A stretch of DNA of 64,000 nucleotides from the NCBI GenBank assembly GCA_001898505.1, contig MKTZ01000009.1, positions 681,947-745,946 on the forward strand, given 5' to 3'. The notes beneath the pieces were generated by a model. That model saw nothing but the letters and a program-made list of their open reading frames with translations, ran no database searches and was not told the origin of the DNA. The DNA is from Sphingobacteriales bacterium 50-39. GTDB lineage: Bacteria > Bacteroidota > Bacteroidia > Chitinophagales > Chitinophagaceae. This document shows positions 42,635 through 51,906 of the stretch, piece by piece. A program made the translations under genes and the position numbers. How positions within the stretch are numbered: the first letter of the stretch is position 1; every line of letters starts with the position of its first letter.

Positions 42635-44038
42635 CTATGGCTTGACCTTGTCCGGGTACAGTCGTATCCCCCTTTGAATGACGCTCTCCAATTTTTGCAG
42701 GGCCGCCAGATCGGCCACCGGGTCAGCATTCAATATCAGCATGTCCGCTGACAATCCGGGGCGTATACTGCCGAATACGGCCTCCTTGCCAAGCGCCTTT
42801 GCTCCACCCAGGGTGCTGGCCGTGATGATCTGCCAGTTGCTGAGACCCGACTGCTGCATGGCGCGTATCTCCTTAAAGAAAGAAGAGGCATGAAGCGTGC
42901 CGATATTGCCTGCATCCGTGCCTGTGGCGATAATGACGCCGGCGTCTGCCATTTTCTTTAAATTGACATTACGGATGGAATCCTGTTGAGCATTGCGTTT
43001 GGCCCTCAACTGGGCCAGGAGATGATAACGTTTTACAAGGGCCGTGTCAGGTAGATGGTTCAGGTCCTGCAGAGACCGGAGCTGTTCGGGGTCACCGAGC
43101 GAAATATCCTCGGGAGTAGGAACATAATGCCCCCCGAATGTGGTAAAATAGCCCGACACAACCACCAGGGTAGGGCATAAGACTGTACCATGATCTTTTA
43201 ACAATTTGACAAAGGCATCGTCCACTACCTCGTCCTCCACATCATGCACCAGAAAGTCCGCGCCCGCCTCTACGGCCAGTTGTGCCGTGATCCTTTCTGT
43301 GGCGTGTACGGCAATCTTATATCCATGGGTATGCGCCTCCGCAATGGTGGCCCTTACCGAAGGAAGATTTTTTTCGGCGCCATTCTTCGCGTTGGGGTTA
43401 AGGACGATGTACCAGATCTTTATAAAGTCGGGGTGATAGGGATATTCTCTTTGGGTCCATTTCACAGCATCTTCCGGTGTGGCGACCGGATAGATAGGTG
43501 CATCCGGATCAGGCAACATATTGAAGGCCGAGGGAAGGTAGTCGGTGGAGATCAAGGGGCCGGCCATATATATACGCGGAGCGTAGTCCTTGTTGGTGAA
43601 TGTATCCCTTTGTTGGAGAAGGGCCAGGGTAGTCCCATCGTCGATCACCGTCGTGATGCCGGCTGCCGTGTATCTGCGCAGCTGCTGCTCCATATGTAGT
43701 TTATACCAGGCAATTTCCTGTTCGTACGGCTTGTATTTGCGCAGGTCGATCCCATCCGGACGTGTATAGAGACCGCCTGTCTGAAAGAAATGAACGTGCG
43801 CGTCCACCATGCCCGGCATCACCCATTTGCCCGTGGCGTCGATAACAGCGGCGCTTTTGGGTAGCTTGATCCTGGTAGAGGAACCTACCTGCAGGATCTT
43901 GCCGTCTTTGTACACGATGGTCTGGTCCGGTAGTGTCTTTTGTGTGACAGGGTCCACCAGGTTGGCGTGAGTCAGATAGGTTTGGGCATGGGTGGTAAGA
44001 GAGATAAGGAAGGCGGGGAGGAGAAGGGTTTGCTTCAT
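42635..44038 (-). CDS. Secreted amidohydrolase-family protein
   Basis: The 467-aa protein has a short signal peptide (cleaved after THAQ, residue 19) and the amidohydrolase fold: small N-terminal sandwich, HVH metal pair (His81, His83) in 'MVDAHVHFF', 'AVHATER' and 'GTDAGNIG' with the catalytic Asp. Family members hydrolyse cyclic or linear amides such as imidazolonepropionate or dipeptides, so the substrate is open. It is first in a three-gene minus-strand operon and divergent from the amine oxidase (86 bp between starts). Confidence 0.87.
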   Translation of the reverse strand: MKQTLLLPAFLISLTTHAQTYLTHANLVDPVTQKTLPDQTIVYKDGKILQVGSSTRIKLPKSAAVIDATGKWVMPGMVDAHVHFFQTGGLYTRPDGIDLRKYKPYEQEIAWYKLHMEQQLRRYTAAGITTVIDDGTTLALLQQRDTFTNKDYAPRIYMAGPLISTDYLPSAFNMLPDPDAPIYPVATPEDAVKWTQREYPYHPDFIKIWYIVLNPNAKNGAEKNLPSVRATIAEAHTHGYKIAVHATERITAQLAVEAGADFLVHDVEDEVVDDAFVKLLKDHGTVLCPTLVVVSGYFTTFGGHYVPTPEDISLGDPEQLRSLQDLNHLPDTALVKRYHLLAQLRAKRNAQQDSIRNVNLKKMADAGVIIATGTDAGNIGTLHASSFFKEIRAMQQSGLSNWQIITASTLGGAKALGKEAVFGSIRPGLSADMLILNADPVADLAALQKLESVIQRGIRLYPDKVKP

Positions 44039-44124
44039 GCTGCATGAAATTTATATTGTAATTTACGATAAGTTGAATAATCGTTATTTTTAAGACAGAC
44101 AATCACATTAAGTTTCAAACCATT

Positions 44125-45708
44125 TTGAGAAAACTAACGCGGAGAGAATTCCTGACCCGGACAGGAACGCTGGCTGGAGTTGCCTATCCTGCTATGTTAT
44201 CGATGGGTTTTTTGCCGGCTGCCCCGGCTCACCCTTTCCGGCTGGAGGGGGATGGCGCAGGGCGACAGGTCCTGATCCTGGGCGCCGGTCTGGCAGGTAT
44301 GTCGGCAGCATATGAGCTTGGCAAGCTGGGCTATCGCTGTACGATCCTGGAAGCCAGGGACAGGGCGGGCGGACGTTGCTTCAGCGTACGCAAAGGATCT
44401 ATCAATATCGAGACAGGCCAACCCCTCCACACGGCCAATTTCGACGAAGGGCAGTATTTTAATGCCGGTCCGTCGCGAATTCCTCACCATCACGCCCTCA
44501 CCCTCCATTATTGTAAAGAACTGAACGTCCCTATCCAGATATATAACAATGTCAATGAGGCGGCTTATTATTTCAGCGAAGGCAAAGGCCCGCTGTCCAA
44601 CAAAAAGGTACGTATCCGCGAAGTGCGGCATGACGTCCGGGGATGGCTTTGCGAGCTGCTGGCCAAAGGGATGGACGGCGGCAGGGTAGACGCACAGATG
44701 AGCAGGGAGGACACGCAAAAGATCATCGAATATCTGCGCGCAGAGGGAGGGCTGGACATCGATAAATTATACAAGGCCTCCGCCCGTCGTGGCTATATTG
44801 AGCCGCCCGGCGCGGGGGAAAAGACAGGCAGGATCGCTGATCCGTATGCCCTGTCCGAATTGCTGGCATCCGGACTGATGGATCCCGACTTTTACAATGT
44901 CGCTGAATACACCTACGAGTTGCAAATGACACTGTTCCAGGCAGTAGGAGGTATGGACAGGATCGCTGCCGCCCTGGAAAAGAGACTCGACGGTCTCATC
45001 CGCTACCACTCCGAGGTGAGCTCCATCCACAATACCGAGCAGGGCGTCAGGGTCGTATACAAGGACAAGACAGGCGAGCACAGCATGGACAGCGACCTTT
45101 GCATCTGCACCATCCCCTTGCCCGTCCTTAGCAACATCGATCATAATTTCTCTTCCGACGCCAGCCGCGCCATCGATTCTATCACCTATATGCAGACAGG
45201 CAAGATAGGTCTGCAATTCCGGCGCAGGTTTTGGGAAGAGGACGAACATATCTATGGCGGCATTACCCACACCAATAACCAGCTGACCCAGATCTTTTAC
45301 CCATCCTATGATTATTTGAGCGGTAAGGGGATCCTGATAGGATATTATAACTTTAATGAAAAGGCAAGAGTCACAGGAGAGCTGTCCTACCAACAAAGGG
45401 AAGCATTTGCATTGGAAAAGGGGGGGCTTATCCATCCACAGTACCCCCATGAATTCGAAACATCTTTTTCTGTCAGCTGGCACAAGACAAAATATACCTT
45501 AGGAGGGTGGGCGCTGTATTCGGCGGACGAAAGACAGTCGCTGTACAAGGCCTTATTACAACCCGACAAACAGGTGTATTTCGCGGGAGAGCATCTGACT
45601 TATCTGAATGCCTGGATGGCCGGTGCATTCGAGTCCGCCCGGAGTGTGGTAGCGTCGTTGCATGCGCGTGTCACCGGACAGACCCTAAGCTATCCGACAG
45701 GCCGGTAG
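44125..45708 (+). CDS. Flavin amine/amino-acid oxidase with twin-arginine leader
   Basis: The frame starts at TTG (44125); no ATG exists between it and an upstream in-frame stop near 44074. The leader LTRREFLTRTGTLAG is a twin-arginine signal. The FAD-binding Rossmann motif is 'ILGAGLAGMSAAYELG' (51-66), with 'EARDRAGGRC' following. The C-terminal FAD site is 'YFAGEHLTYLNAWMAGAFES'. The 527-aa length suits L-amino-acid or monoamine oxidases, which give an aldehyde or keto acid, ammonia and hydrogen peroxide. Tat export implies folding with FAD before translocation. It heads a three-gene operon with an aminotransferase and a Hint-domain protein. Confidence 0.88.
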   Translation: MRKLTRREFLTRTGTLAGVAYPAMLSMGFLPAAPAHPFRLEGDGAGRQVLILGAGLAGMSAAYELGKLGYRCTILEARDRAGGRCFSVRKGSINIETGQPLHTANFDEGQYFNAGPSRIPHHHALTLHYCKELNVPIQIYNNVNEAAYYFSEGKGPLSNKKVRIREVRHDVRGWLCELLAKGMDGGRVDAQMSREDTQKIIEYLRAEGGLDIDKLYKASARRGYIEPPGAGEKTGRIADPYALSELLASGLMDPDFYNVAEYTYELQMTLFQAVGGMDRIAAALEKRLDGLIRYHSEVSSIHNTEQGVRVVYKDKTGEHSMDSDLCICTIPLPVLSNIDHNFSSDASRAIDSITYMQTGKIGLQFRRRFWEEDEHIYGGITHTNNQLTQIFYPSYDYLSGKGILIGYYNFNEKARVTGELSYQQREAFALEKGGLIHPQYPHEFETSFSVSWHKTKYTLGGWALYSADERQSLYKALLQPDKQVYFAGEHLTYLNAWMAGAFESARSVVASLHARVTGQTLSYPTGR

Positions 45709-45753
45709 GTCATTGGGTCCAGACAAAATATTTAACCACCAAAATATACACTT

Positions 45754-46959
45754 ATGGGCCAGAATCCATCGAAGATCACGCGTCGTCAATTGTTGAGAAC
45801 AGGCGCCCTCTTAGCAGGTGGCCTCCCTCTTGCCGGCAGCCTCCTGGGCAAGGCGCAAGCAAGCCCGATCTATCCGGGCTCAACGGGCACCCTCGAGCAG
45901 TACCGTCCCGGCTCCAAAGGCTGGGTCGAGCAGGAGATTGCCCTGAAGGCCCCCGCAGATCTCAAAGCCCGATTGTTTGCCAATGAAAATCCTTTCGGCC
46001 CTTCCGACAAGGCGAAGAGAGCCCTCACCGACGCCATGGCGAAGAGCTATCAATATCCTTTTATGTATTTTAAGGACTTGTACCAGATGATCGCCGACCG
46101 TGAAGGCATCAAGCCGGAGAACATCCTTTTTGGCGCTGGCAGCACCCCCCTGCTTATGGCCGCCGCCATGTATTTCAGCAAGCCCGGAGGCAACATCGTC
46201 TCCGGAGACCCCTCTTATGAAGACCTGCCGACAACGGCTACCCACTTCAATGCAAAATGGGTAAAAGTACCTGTGACGGCGGATTACAAACTGGACCTCG
46301 ACGCCATGGAAAAAGCTGTAGATGGCAACACCGGGCTTGTATATATCTGCAATCCCAACAACCCCACCGCCACCGTGGTGGACACCGACAAACTCCGGGG
46401 CTTCTGCGAGCGTGTCTCTAAAAAGACCACCGTATTTGTAGACGAGGCTTATATCGATTACCTGCCCGATCCTGCGGGAACGACCCTCGTCAGCGGTATC
46501 AAGGCCGGACAGAACATCATCGTGGCCAGGACTTTTAGCAAGCTGCATGGCTTTGCCGGACTGCGGGTAGGATATATCATGGCGCAGCCGGATACGATAA
46601 AGAAGCTGGAAGACTATACCGAAGGCCCCATGTCCATCTCCGCCACCTCCCTGCAGGCTGCTCTCGCCAGCTACCAGGATAAGGAATATCTCCAGGGCGC
46701 GTTGAAAAAGACGCTGGCCTCCAAGGATTTTCTGTACGAAGTGTTGAAAAAGGAAGGATATACCTATATCCCGTCCAGCACCAATTTTGTCATGTTCCCC
46801 ATAAAAATGGATGGCGAGCATTTTGCCTCCGAGATGATGAAGCGGGGGGTGGGAGTACGATCCTGGGTATTGGGCGGCAGCAATCAGTGGTGTCGCGTGA
46901 GTATCGGGCGTATGGATGAAATGGAAGCATTTGCAGCCGCATTTAAAGAACTGTCATAA
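45754..46959 (+). CDS. Tat-exported HisC-like PLP aminotransferase
   Basis: The 401-aa protein has a leader KITRRQLLRTGALLAGG, a twin-arginine signal ahead of a complete fold-type I aminotransferase. PLP-site residues are visible: 'NPNNPTATV' (200-208), Asp230 and Tyr233 in 'VDEAYIDYL', and Lys263 in 'ARTFSKLHGFAG'. It resembles histidinol-phosphate aminotransferases, but its export makes a biosynthetic role in histidine unlikely. It begins 45 bp after the amine oxidase. Exported PLP enzymes are uncommon; the amino donor and acceptor are unknown. Confidence 0.88.
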   Translation: MGQNPSKITRRQLLRTGALLAGGLPLAGSLLGKAQASPIYPGSTGTLEQYRPGSKGWVEQEIALKAPADLKARLFANENPFGPSDKAKRALTDAMAKSYQYPFMYFKDLYQMIADREGIKPENILFGAGSTPLLMAAAMYFSKPGGNIVSGDPSYEDLPTTATHFNAKWVKVPVTADYKLDLDAMEKAVDGNTGLVYICNPNNPTATVVDTDKLRGFCERVSKKTTVFVDEAYIDYLPDPAGTTLVSGIKAGQNIIVARTFSKLHGFAGLRVGYIMAQPDTIKKLEDYTEGPMSISATSLQAALASYQDKEYLQGALKKTLASKDFLYEVLKKEGYTYIPSSTNFVMFPIKMDGEHFASEMMKRGVGVRSWVLGGSNQWCRVSIGRMDEMEAFAAAFKELS

Positions 46960-46965
46960 ACCATT

Positions 46966-47952
46966 ATGAAGCATTTACTCATGGCCCTCTGCATGCTGGC
47001 AGGGCCTTTTTTTACCGTACAGGCCCAGGATACTACGTCGAAGGCCCTGACCATGGCCGAATATGAAAAAGCAAAAAGCTTTTCACCAGCCGACCTTGAC
47101 AAGGACAGCTATGTAAAGTTCGAGAACGCTTATATACTCGACCGGAATGATTTCGGTAAGCCTTATTTTATCACCGGTGACGATGGATTAAAGAAGCGTA
47201 TCGATCTGTATAAGCTCATACGTAAGGAGGGCAGGATGGAGATTGGCACCGTCATCTTCTATACTACAGAGACAGGGCGTCGCTATATGGCCTGCCTCCC
47301 CGGTTTCCGGGCGGACGGTAAGATATGGGAAAAATATTTCGAGGATATCCATGCCATCGACAAAGAGGAAAAGAATTTTGTCCTCAAGCTGTCTTATGTA
47401 TTGTCGAGGGAGCTGGGTTTTCAACTGTATCGAGCGGGTGTCGCCGGTCAGAGTTCGGAACGTGAGCGACGGGAATCCGGTACCTATGGCAATGACATTT
47501 GCTTCCCCGGCAATACGCTTGTCACCATGGCGGGTGGAAAAAAGCGAGTACTCAGTGAGGTCAGGGCAGGTGACGCCATCGTCACCGTTGATCCAGCCAC
47601 CAACAAGACAAGGACCGTGGAGATAAAAGAATTGACCGTGCATTCTGCAAGGAATTATGCTATTACCCGTCTGTTGCTGGTGAACGCTCAGGGGGAGGGT
47701 AGGGATATAAAGCTTTCATCCAGGCTGTTGCAGGCCACACCCAATCATCCTATTCTGACCGCGGAAGGAGAGAAGAAGATAGGGGAACTGAAAGTAGGGG
47801 ATAAAATAACGTCACCTGATGGTGTGTTCGCCGTCTGGGACAAAGAGGAGTCCGCAGGGGGAGTCCAAAAAGTGTATAATATCGTAGCAGCCAGCGGAAG
47901 CATGTATATTATGGATGGGGTACCCGTTTTACAGAAGTCGTTGAAGAATTAG
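46966..47952 (+). CDS. Secreted protein with C-terminal Hint (intein-like) domain
   Basis: The 328-aa protein has a signal peptide (cleaved after VQAQ, residue 21), an N-terminal alpha/beta domain (about 30-170) that I do not recognise, and a Hint domain from residue 179. It starts with the autoprocessing Cys179 in 'ICFPGNTLVTMAGG' and carries His261 in 'QATPNHPIL'. It ends 'SMYIMDGVPVLQKS' and lacks the His-Asn pair and any C-terminal extein, so splicing is not possible. An N-S shift with cleavage or transfer at Cys179 is. It lies 6 bp after the aminotransferase. Confidence 0.85.
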   Translation: MKHLLMALCMLAGPFFTVQAQDTTSKALTMAEYEKAKSFSPADLDKDSYVKFENAYILDRNDFGKPYFITGDDGLKKRIDLYKLIRKEGRMEIGTVIFYTTETGRRYMACLPGFRADGKIWEKYFEDIHAIDKEEKNFVLKLSYVLSRELGFQLYRAGVAGQSSERERRESGTYGNDICFPGNTLVTMAGGKKRVLSEVRAGDAIVTVDPATNKTRTVEIKELTVHSARNYAITRLLLVNAQGEGRDIKLSSRLLQATPNHPILTAEGEKKIGELKVGDKITSPDGVFAVWDKEESAGGVQKVYNIVAASGSMYIMDGVPVLQKSLKN

Positions 47953-47996
47953 ATAAAATTCAATGGGGGAGGTCGCTGAAACCGGTACATTTGCGG

Positions 47997-49031
47997 ATGC
48001 AAAAGCCGGTGTTAGTCATTAAGTTGGGTACGGCGGTGATCACAGATGGGCATGGCGTCATCGTACAATCAATAATCAAAAAGGTGGCTGCGGAGGTGGC
48101 CGCCCTGTCCGACAGATATCGTATCGTGCTGGTATCCAGCGGCGCTGTCGGGAGCGGAAAGGGATTTTTCCACCAATATAAAGGAACCCTCACCGAACGC
48201 AAGGCGGCGGCAGCCGTAGGCAATCCTGTTCTCATCCAGAACTATCGGAAGTATTTTGCTGCCTATAATATTCCCGTGGCGCAGGCCCTTTGCGAGCGGC
48301 ATCATTTCTCCAGCAGACCCCGCTTCCTGCAGTTGAAGGAGACGTTTACCGAATTCTGGAAGAATGGCATCCTGCCTATCATGAACGAGAATGATCTTGT
48401 GAGCAATGTCGAGCTCAAATTCTCCGACAACGATGAGCTGGCGACCCTGACCGCCATTGGTTTTGATGCCGAGACCCTGATCATCTGCACCTCCGTGGGA
48501 GGGTTCATGGACCCCGATAAGAAGATCATTCCAAAGGTCGACAAGGTGGATAGTAAGATATTGGGCTATGTCACCACCGATAAGAGCAGTCTGGGGCTGG
48601 GCGGGATGTTGTCCAAGCTCACGTTTACCAGGCTGGCTAATTCCCTGGGCATCAAAGTAGTGATCTGCGGGCTCGAAGGCAAGACCCCCTTTGCGGCGGC
48701 CCTGGACGGATCGGCCGGCACTTCATTCCGACCGCAATTGTCCAATTTAAAGGCCCGTCAGAAATGGCTGGCCAGCGGGTCCATCACCTTGGGTAGTATT
48801 TTTGTAGACAAAGGCGCAGCCAAGGCGCTGACCGCACGCAAGAGCCTGCTTAGTGTCGGTATAAAAAAGGTGCAGGGCAAATTCGCACCTGGGGAGGTTA
48901 TACAGCTGGTGGACGAGGACGATACGATCGTCGGCGTGGCAAAGGCCCGGCTGAGTGCGGCAGAGCTTGTCGCCAAGCTCCGTAGTAAGAATATCGTGGC
49001 GGCGCATGCGGATGATATTGTAATATTTTAA
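47997..49031 (+). CDS. proB: Glutamate 5-kinase
   Basis: The ATG at 47997 is used; a TTG two codons earlier is the alternative. The 344-aa protein has the amino-acid-kinase motifs 'VIKLGTAVIT', 'IVLVSSGAVGSG', 'MNENDLVS' and 'NDELATLTA', plus a C-terminal PUA domain (about 270-344). It phosphorylates L-glutamate to glutamyl 5-phosphate in proline synthesis. It starts 45 bp after the Hint gene and is followed 3 bp later by proA. Confidence 0.95.
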   Translation: MQKPVLVIKLGTAVITDGHGVIVQSIIKKVAAEVAALSDRYRIVLVSSGAVGSGKGFFHQYKGTLTERKAAAAVGNPVLIQNYRKYFAAYNIPVAQALCERHHFSSRPRFLQLKETFTEFWKNGILPIMNENDLVSNVELKFSDNDELATLTAIGFDAETLIICTSVGGFMDPDKKIIPKVDKVDSKILGYVTTDKSSLGLGGMLSKLTFTRLANSLGIKVVICGLEGKTPFAAALDGSAGTSFRPQLSNLKARQKWLASGSITLGSIFVDKGAAKALTARKSLLSVGIKKVQGKFAPGEVIQLVDEDDTIVGVAKARLSAAELVAKLRSKNIVAAHADDIVIF

Positions 49032-49034
49032 GTC

Positions 49035-50279
49035 ATGACTAAAGTTGAATCTCTTATAAAAAAGACATATACCGCCGCGGTATCCCTCCGCGGTGCTGAA
49101 GCGCGGCAGATCAAAGAAGTATTAAAAACACTGGCCGACAGCCTGGATGCGGAAATGAAGGCCCTGCTGAAAGCCAACGCGAAAGATCTTTCCCGGCAGG
49201 AGCCCGGGAATCCCCGTAACGACCGGCTCATGCTGAACGAGCAGCGTATCCGTGGCATCGCTGCCAGCATCCGGAAGGTGAGCCGTCTGCCCGACCCCAC
49301 CGGTAAATTGCTGGACAAGCGCAAGCTCGTCAATGGACTTTTGGTAGAGAAGCGTTCCGTGCCCCTCGGCGTAGTAGGCGCCATCTATGAGTCCAGGCCC
49401 AATGTAACATTCGATATTGCCGCTCTTTGTATACGTAGCCGTAATGCCTGTGTGCTGAAAGGCAGCAAAGAGGCCGAAGAGACCAATAAAGTAGCCATCC
49501 GCCTGATCAAAAAAGCATTACAGGCAGGCGGTATCGATCCCGACTGTGCGACCTTGCTTCCCTCCGAAAGAGAGACGGTACAGGAACTCTTCACCGCCAC
49601 CCGTTGGGTAGATGTACTGATCCCACGCGGGTCGGATTCATTGATACGTTATGTCCGGGAGAACAGTCGTGTACCCGTCATCGAGACAGGAGCAGGCGTC
49701 TGTCATGTCTATGTACAGGCTATGGCCGACCTGGACCAGGCCGTAGCCATCGCGGTGAATGCAAAGGTCTCTCGTCCTTCTGTCTGTAACTCAATGGATA
49801 GCCTGCTTGTCGACAGGAAGGTGGCTTCCGCCTTTTTACGAAAGCTGCAAGCTCCGATGAAAGGATATGGGGTGGAGCTGTATGCCGAGCCCGCCGCATA
49901 CGGCTTACTGAAAGGATATCCCTATCTGAAAAAAGCCACCAATGAAGACTTTGGAAAAGAATGGCTCAGCCTGAAATGTGCCGTCAAAGTGGTGGATAAT
50001 ATCGACGAAGCCCTGGATCATATCCGCCAATATTCCACCCGTCATTCGGAGGCCATCGTGTCGAAGGACAAAAAGATGTGCGAAAGATTTCTGGCGGAAG
50101 TGGATGCGGCCGCTGTATATACCAATGCCTCCACGCGGTTTACGGACGGGGAAGAGCTGGGGCTTGGCGCCGAGATCGGCATCTCCACACAAAAATTACA
50201 TGCCCGGGGTCCCTTTGCGCTGGAAAAGCTGGTGACCGAGAAGTGGCTGATAAGAGGGAACGGGCAGGTCCGCCCCTGA
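49035..50279 (+). CDS. proA: Gamma-glutamyl phosphate reductase
   Basis: The 414-aa length is standard for the family. The active-site Cys lies in 'RPSVCNSMDSLLVD' (about residue 255), and 'VGAIYESRPNVT' and 'NASTRFTDGEELGLGAEIG' are typical ProA motifs. It reduces glutamyl 5-phosphate with NADPH in the second proline step. It is coupled to proB (3-bp gap) and followed by a terminator; proC is not in the window. Confidence 0.97.
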   Translation: MTKVESLIKKTYTAAVSLRGAEARQIKEVLKTLADSLDAEMKALLKANAKDLSRQEPGNPRNDRLMLNEQRIRGIAASIRKVSRLPDPTGKLLDKRKLVNGLLVEKRSVPLGVVGAIYESRPNVTFDIAALCIRSRNACVLKGSKEAEETNKVAIRLIKKALQAGGIDPDCATLLPSERETVQELFTATRWVDVLIPRGSDSLIRYVRENSRVPVIETGAGVCHVYVQAMADLDQAVAIAVNAKVSRPSVCNSMDSLLVDRKVASAFLRKLQAPMKGYGVELYAEPAAYGLLKGYPYLKKATNEDFGKEWLSLKCAVKVVDNIDEALDHIRQYSTRHSEAIVSKDKKMCERFLAEVDAAAVYTNASTRFTDGEELGLGAEIGISTQKLHARGPFALEKLVTEKWLIRGNGQVRP

Positions 50280-50293
50280 CATGTCCTTCCCGG

Positions 50294-50335
50294 CAGGCCG
50301 GCCACACGGATCGGCCGGCTGGTTCTGAATATTTT
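50294..50335 (+). terminator. Terminator after proBA
   Basis: A GC-rich stem GCCGGCC (50297-50303) / GGCCGGC (50313-50319) with a 9-nt loop is followed by a T-rich tract (50330-50339). It separates proA from the GH51 gene. Confidence 0.7.
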
Positions 50336-50388
50336 TTTTAAATGTCAAAAAAACGTTTATTTTAGTATTCACAAAACGATGAATACAT

Positions 50389-51897
50389 ATGAAGTCATGT
50401 CTCCTTCTGACCGGCTTGCTCGCCGTCTGCACGATCCTGCAAGCTCAAAACAAGCTTTCCATATCGGACACATCGGGTCCGCAGATCAGCCGTAATATAT
50501 ATGGTCATTTCTCCGAGGACCTGGGACGTTGTATCTATGATGGTTTCTGGACAGGAGACAAGATCCGGATGGATGTAGTGGAGGCATTGAAGAAGATAAA
50601 AGTACCCGTACTGCGCTGGCCCGGCGGATGTTATGCCGACCAATACCACTGGCGCGATGCCATTGGGCCAAGGGATCAGCGCAAGCGCACCGTCAATACC
50701 ACCTGGGGCATGGTGACGGAAGACAACAGCTTTGGTACGCATGAGTTCCTGGAACTGTGCAGTCTGTTGGGATGTGAGCCATATATCGCCGGCAATGTCG
50801 GCACCGGCACACCCGAAGAAATGTCGAATTGGCTGGAATACCTGAACTTCAATGGACATAGCACCCTGGCCGATCTCCGTCGGCAGAATGGACGCGAGCA
50901 GCCGTGGAATGTATCCTTCTGGGGGGTAGGTAATGAGAGCTGGGGTTGTGGCGGCAGCATGACGCCCGAATTTTATGCCGGGCAATACCGCAGGTATTCC
51001 GAGTTCTGTAAGAACTATCCCGGCGCGCATCTGAAGCTGATCGCCAGTGGCGCCAACAGCGACGATTATCACTGGACGGATGTAGTAATGAAAGATATCA
51101 GTCTGTGGAATACCTGGGGCATCTCCATGCATTATTACACCCTGGCAGGCCCATGGGAGAACAAGGGCTCCGCCACAAAGTTCGGCGAAGATCTTTATTT
51201 CAAGGCGATGAAATCCTGTTTGCGGATGGAAGAGATCGTTAGTAAGCACAGCGCCATCATGGACAAATATGATCCAAAGAAAAAAGTGGCGCTCGTGGTG
51301 GACGAATGGGGTATCTGGACGGATGCGGAACCCGGAACGAATCCTGCCTTCCTTTACCAGCAGAACAGTCTCCGGGATGCGTTGATCGCCGGGACCACGC
51401 TGAATATTTTCAACAATCACACCGACAGGGTCAAAATGGCTAATCTTGCACAAACGGTGAACGTCTTGCAAGCCCTCATCCTTACTGAGAAGGACAAGAT
51501 GCTGCTGACGCCGACTTATTATGTGTTTGATATGTACAAGGTGCATCAGGATGCGCGCGCTCTTGTCGTGAAATTCGATGCTCCCAACTATACCTATGGT
51601 AGTGATGCGGTACCCGCCGTCAATGTTTCGGCCAGCCGCGACTCTGCCGGAGCCGTACATATTTCCCTTGTCAATATCGATCCTTCAAAGAAGAACACCG
51701 TGCGTGTGCCTTTGCAGGGATTGCCGTCAAAGAGCGTGCAGGGACAGATACTGACCTCTGCCAAATTCACGGACATCAATACCTTCGATCAGCCTGACAA
51801 GGTCCACTCTACTGCCTTTGCCGGCGCTAAGAAGTCGGGTAACGAGCTCGTGGTGGAAATGCCACCTGCCTCTATTGTTGTATTGGAATTGAAATAA
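50389..51897 (+). CDS. GH51 alpha-L-arabinofuranosidase
   Basis: The 502-aa protein has a signal peptide (cleaved after LQAQ, residue 20). GH51 motifs include 'LRWPGGCYAD', acid/base Glu183 in 'VGNESWGCGG' and nucleophile Glu306 in 'VVDEWGIW'. It removes arabinofuranosyl side chains from plant polysaccharides in the periplasm. It is 9 bp upstream of the GH27 gene, so the two probably act on the same substrate. No SusCD pair is adjacent. Confidence 0.93.
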   Translation: MKSCLLLTGLLAVCTILQAQNKLSISDTSGPQISRNIYGHFSEDLGRCIYDGFWTGDKIRMDVVEALKKIKVPVLRWPGGCYADQYHWRDAIGPRDQRKRTVNTTWGMVTEDNSFGTHEFLELCSLLGCEPYIAGNVGTGTPEEMSNWLEYLNFNGHSTLADLRRQNGREQPWNVSFWGVGNESWGCGGSMTPEFYAGQYRRYSEFCKNYPGAHLKLIASGANSDDYHWTDVVMKDISLWNTWGISMHYYTLAGPWENKGSATKFGEDLYFKAMKSCLRMEEIVSKHSAIMDKYDPKKKVALVVDEWGIWTDAEPGTNPAFLYQQNSLRDALIAGTTLNIFNNHTDRVKMANLAQTVNVLQALILTEKDKMLLTPTYYVFDMYKVHQDARALVVKFDAPNYTYGSDAVPAVNVSASRDSAGAVHISLVNIDPSKKNTVRVPLQGLPSKSVQGQILTSAKFTDINTFDQPDKVHSTAFAGAKKSGNELVVEMPPASIVVLELK

Positions 51898-51906
51898 GCT
51901 ATTACT

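Noticed and set aside
45880..46821. 313-aa open frame antisense to the aminotransferase
   Set aside because: Shadow of a well-conserved PLP enzyme; composition is Gly/His-rich without domain logic.
50395..51660. 421-aa open frame antisense to the GH51 gene
   Set aside because: It mirrors a gene with intact catalytic residues and shows no domain motifs; it is a by-product of GC-rich codon use.
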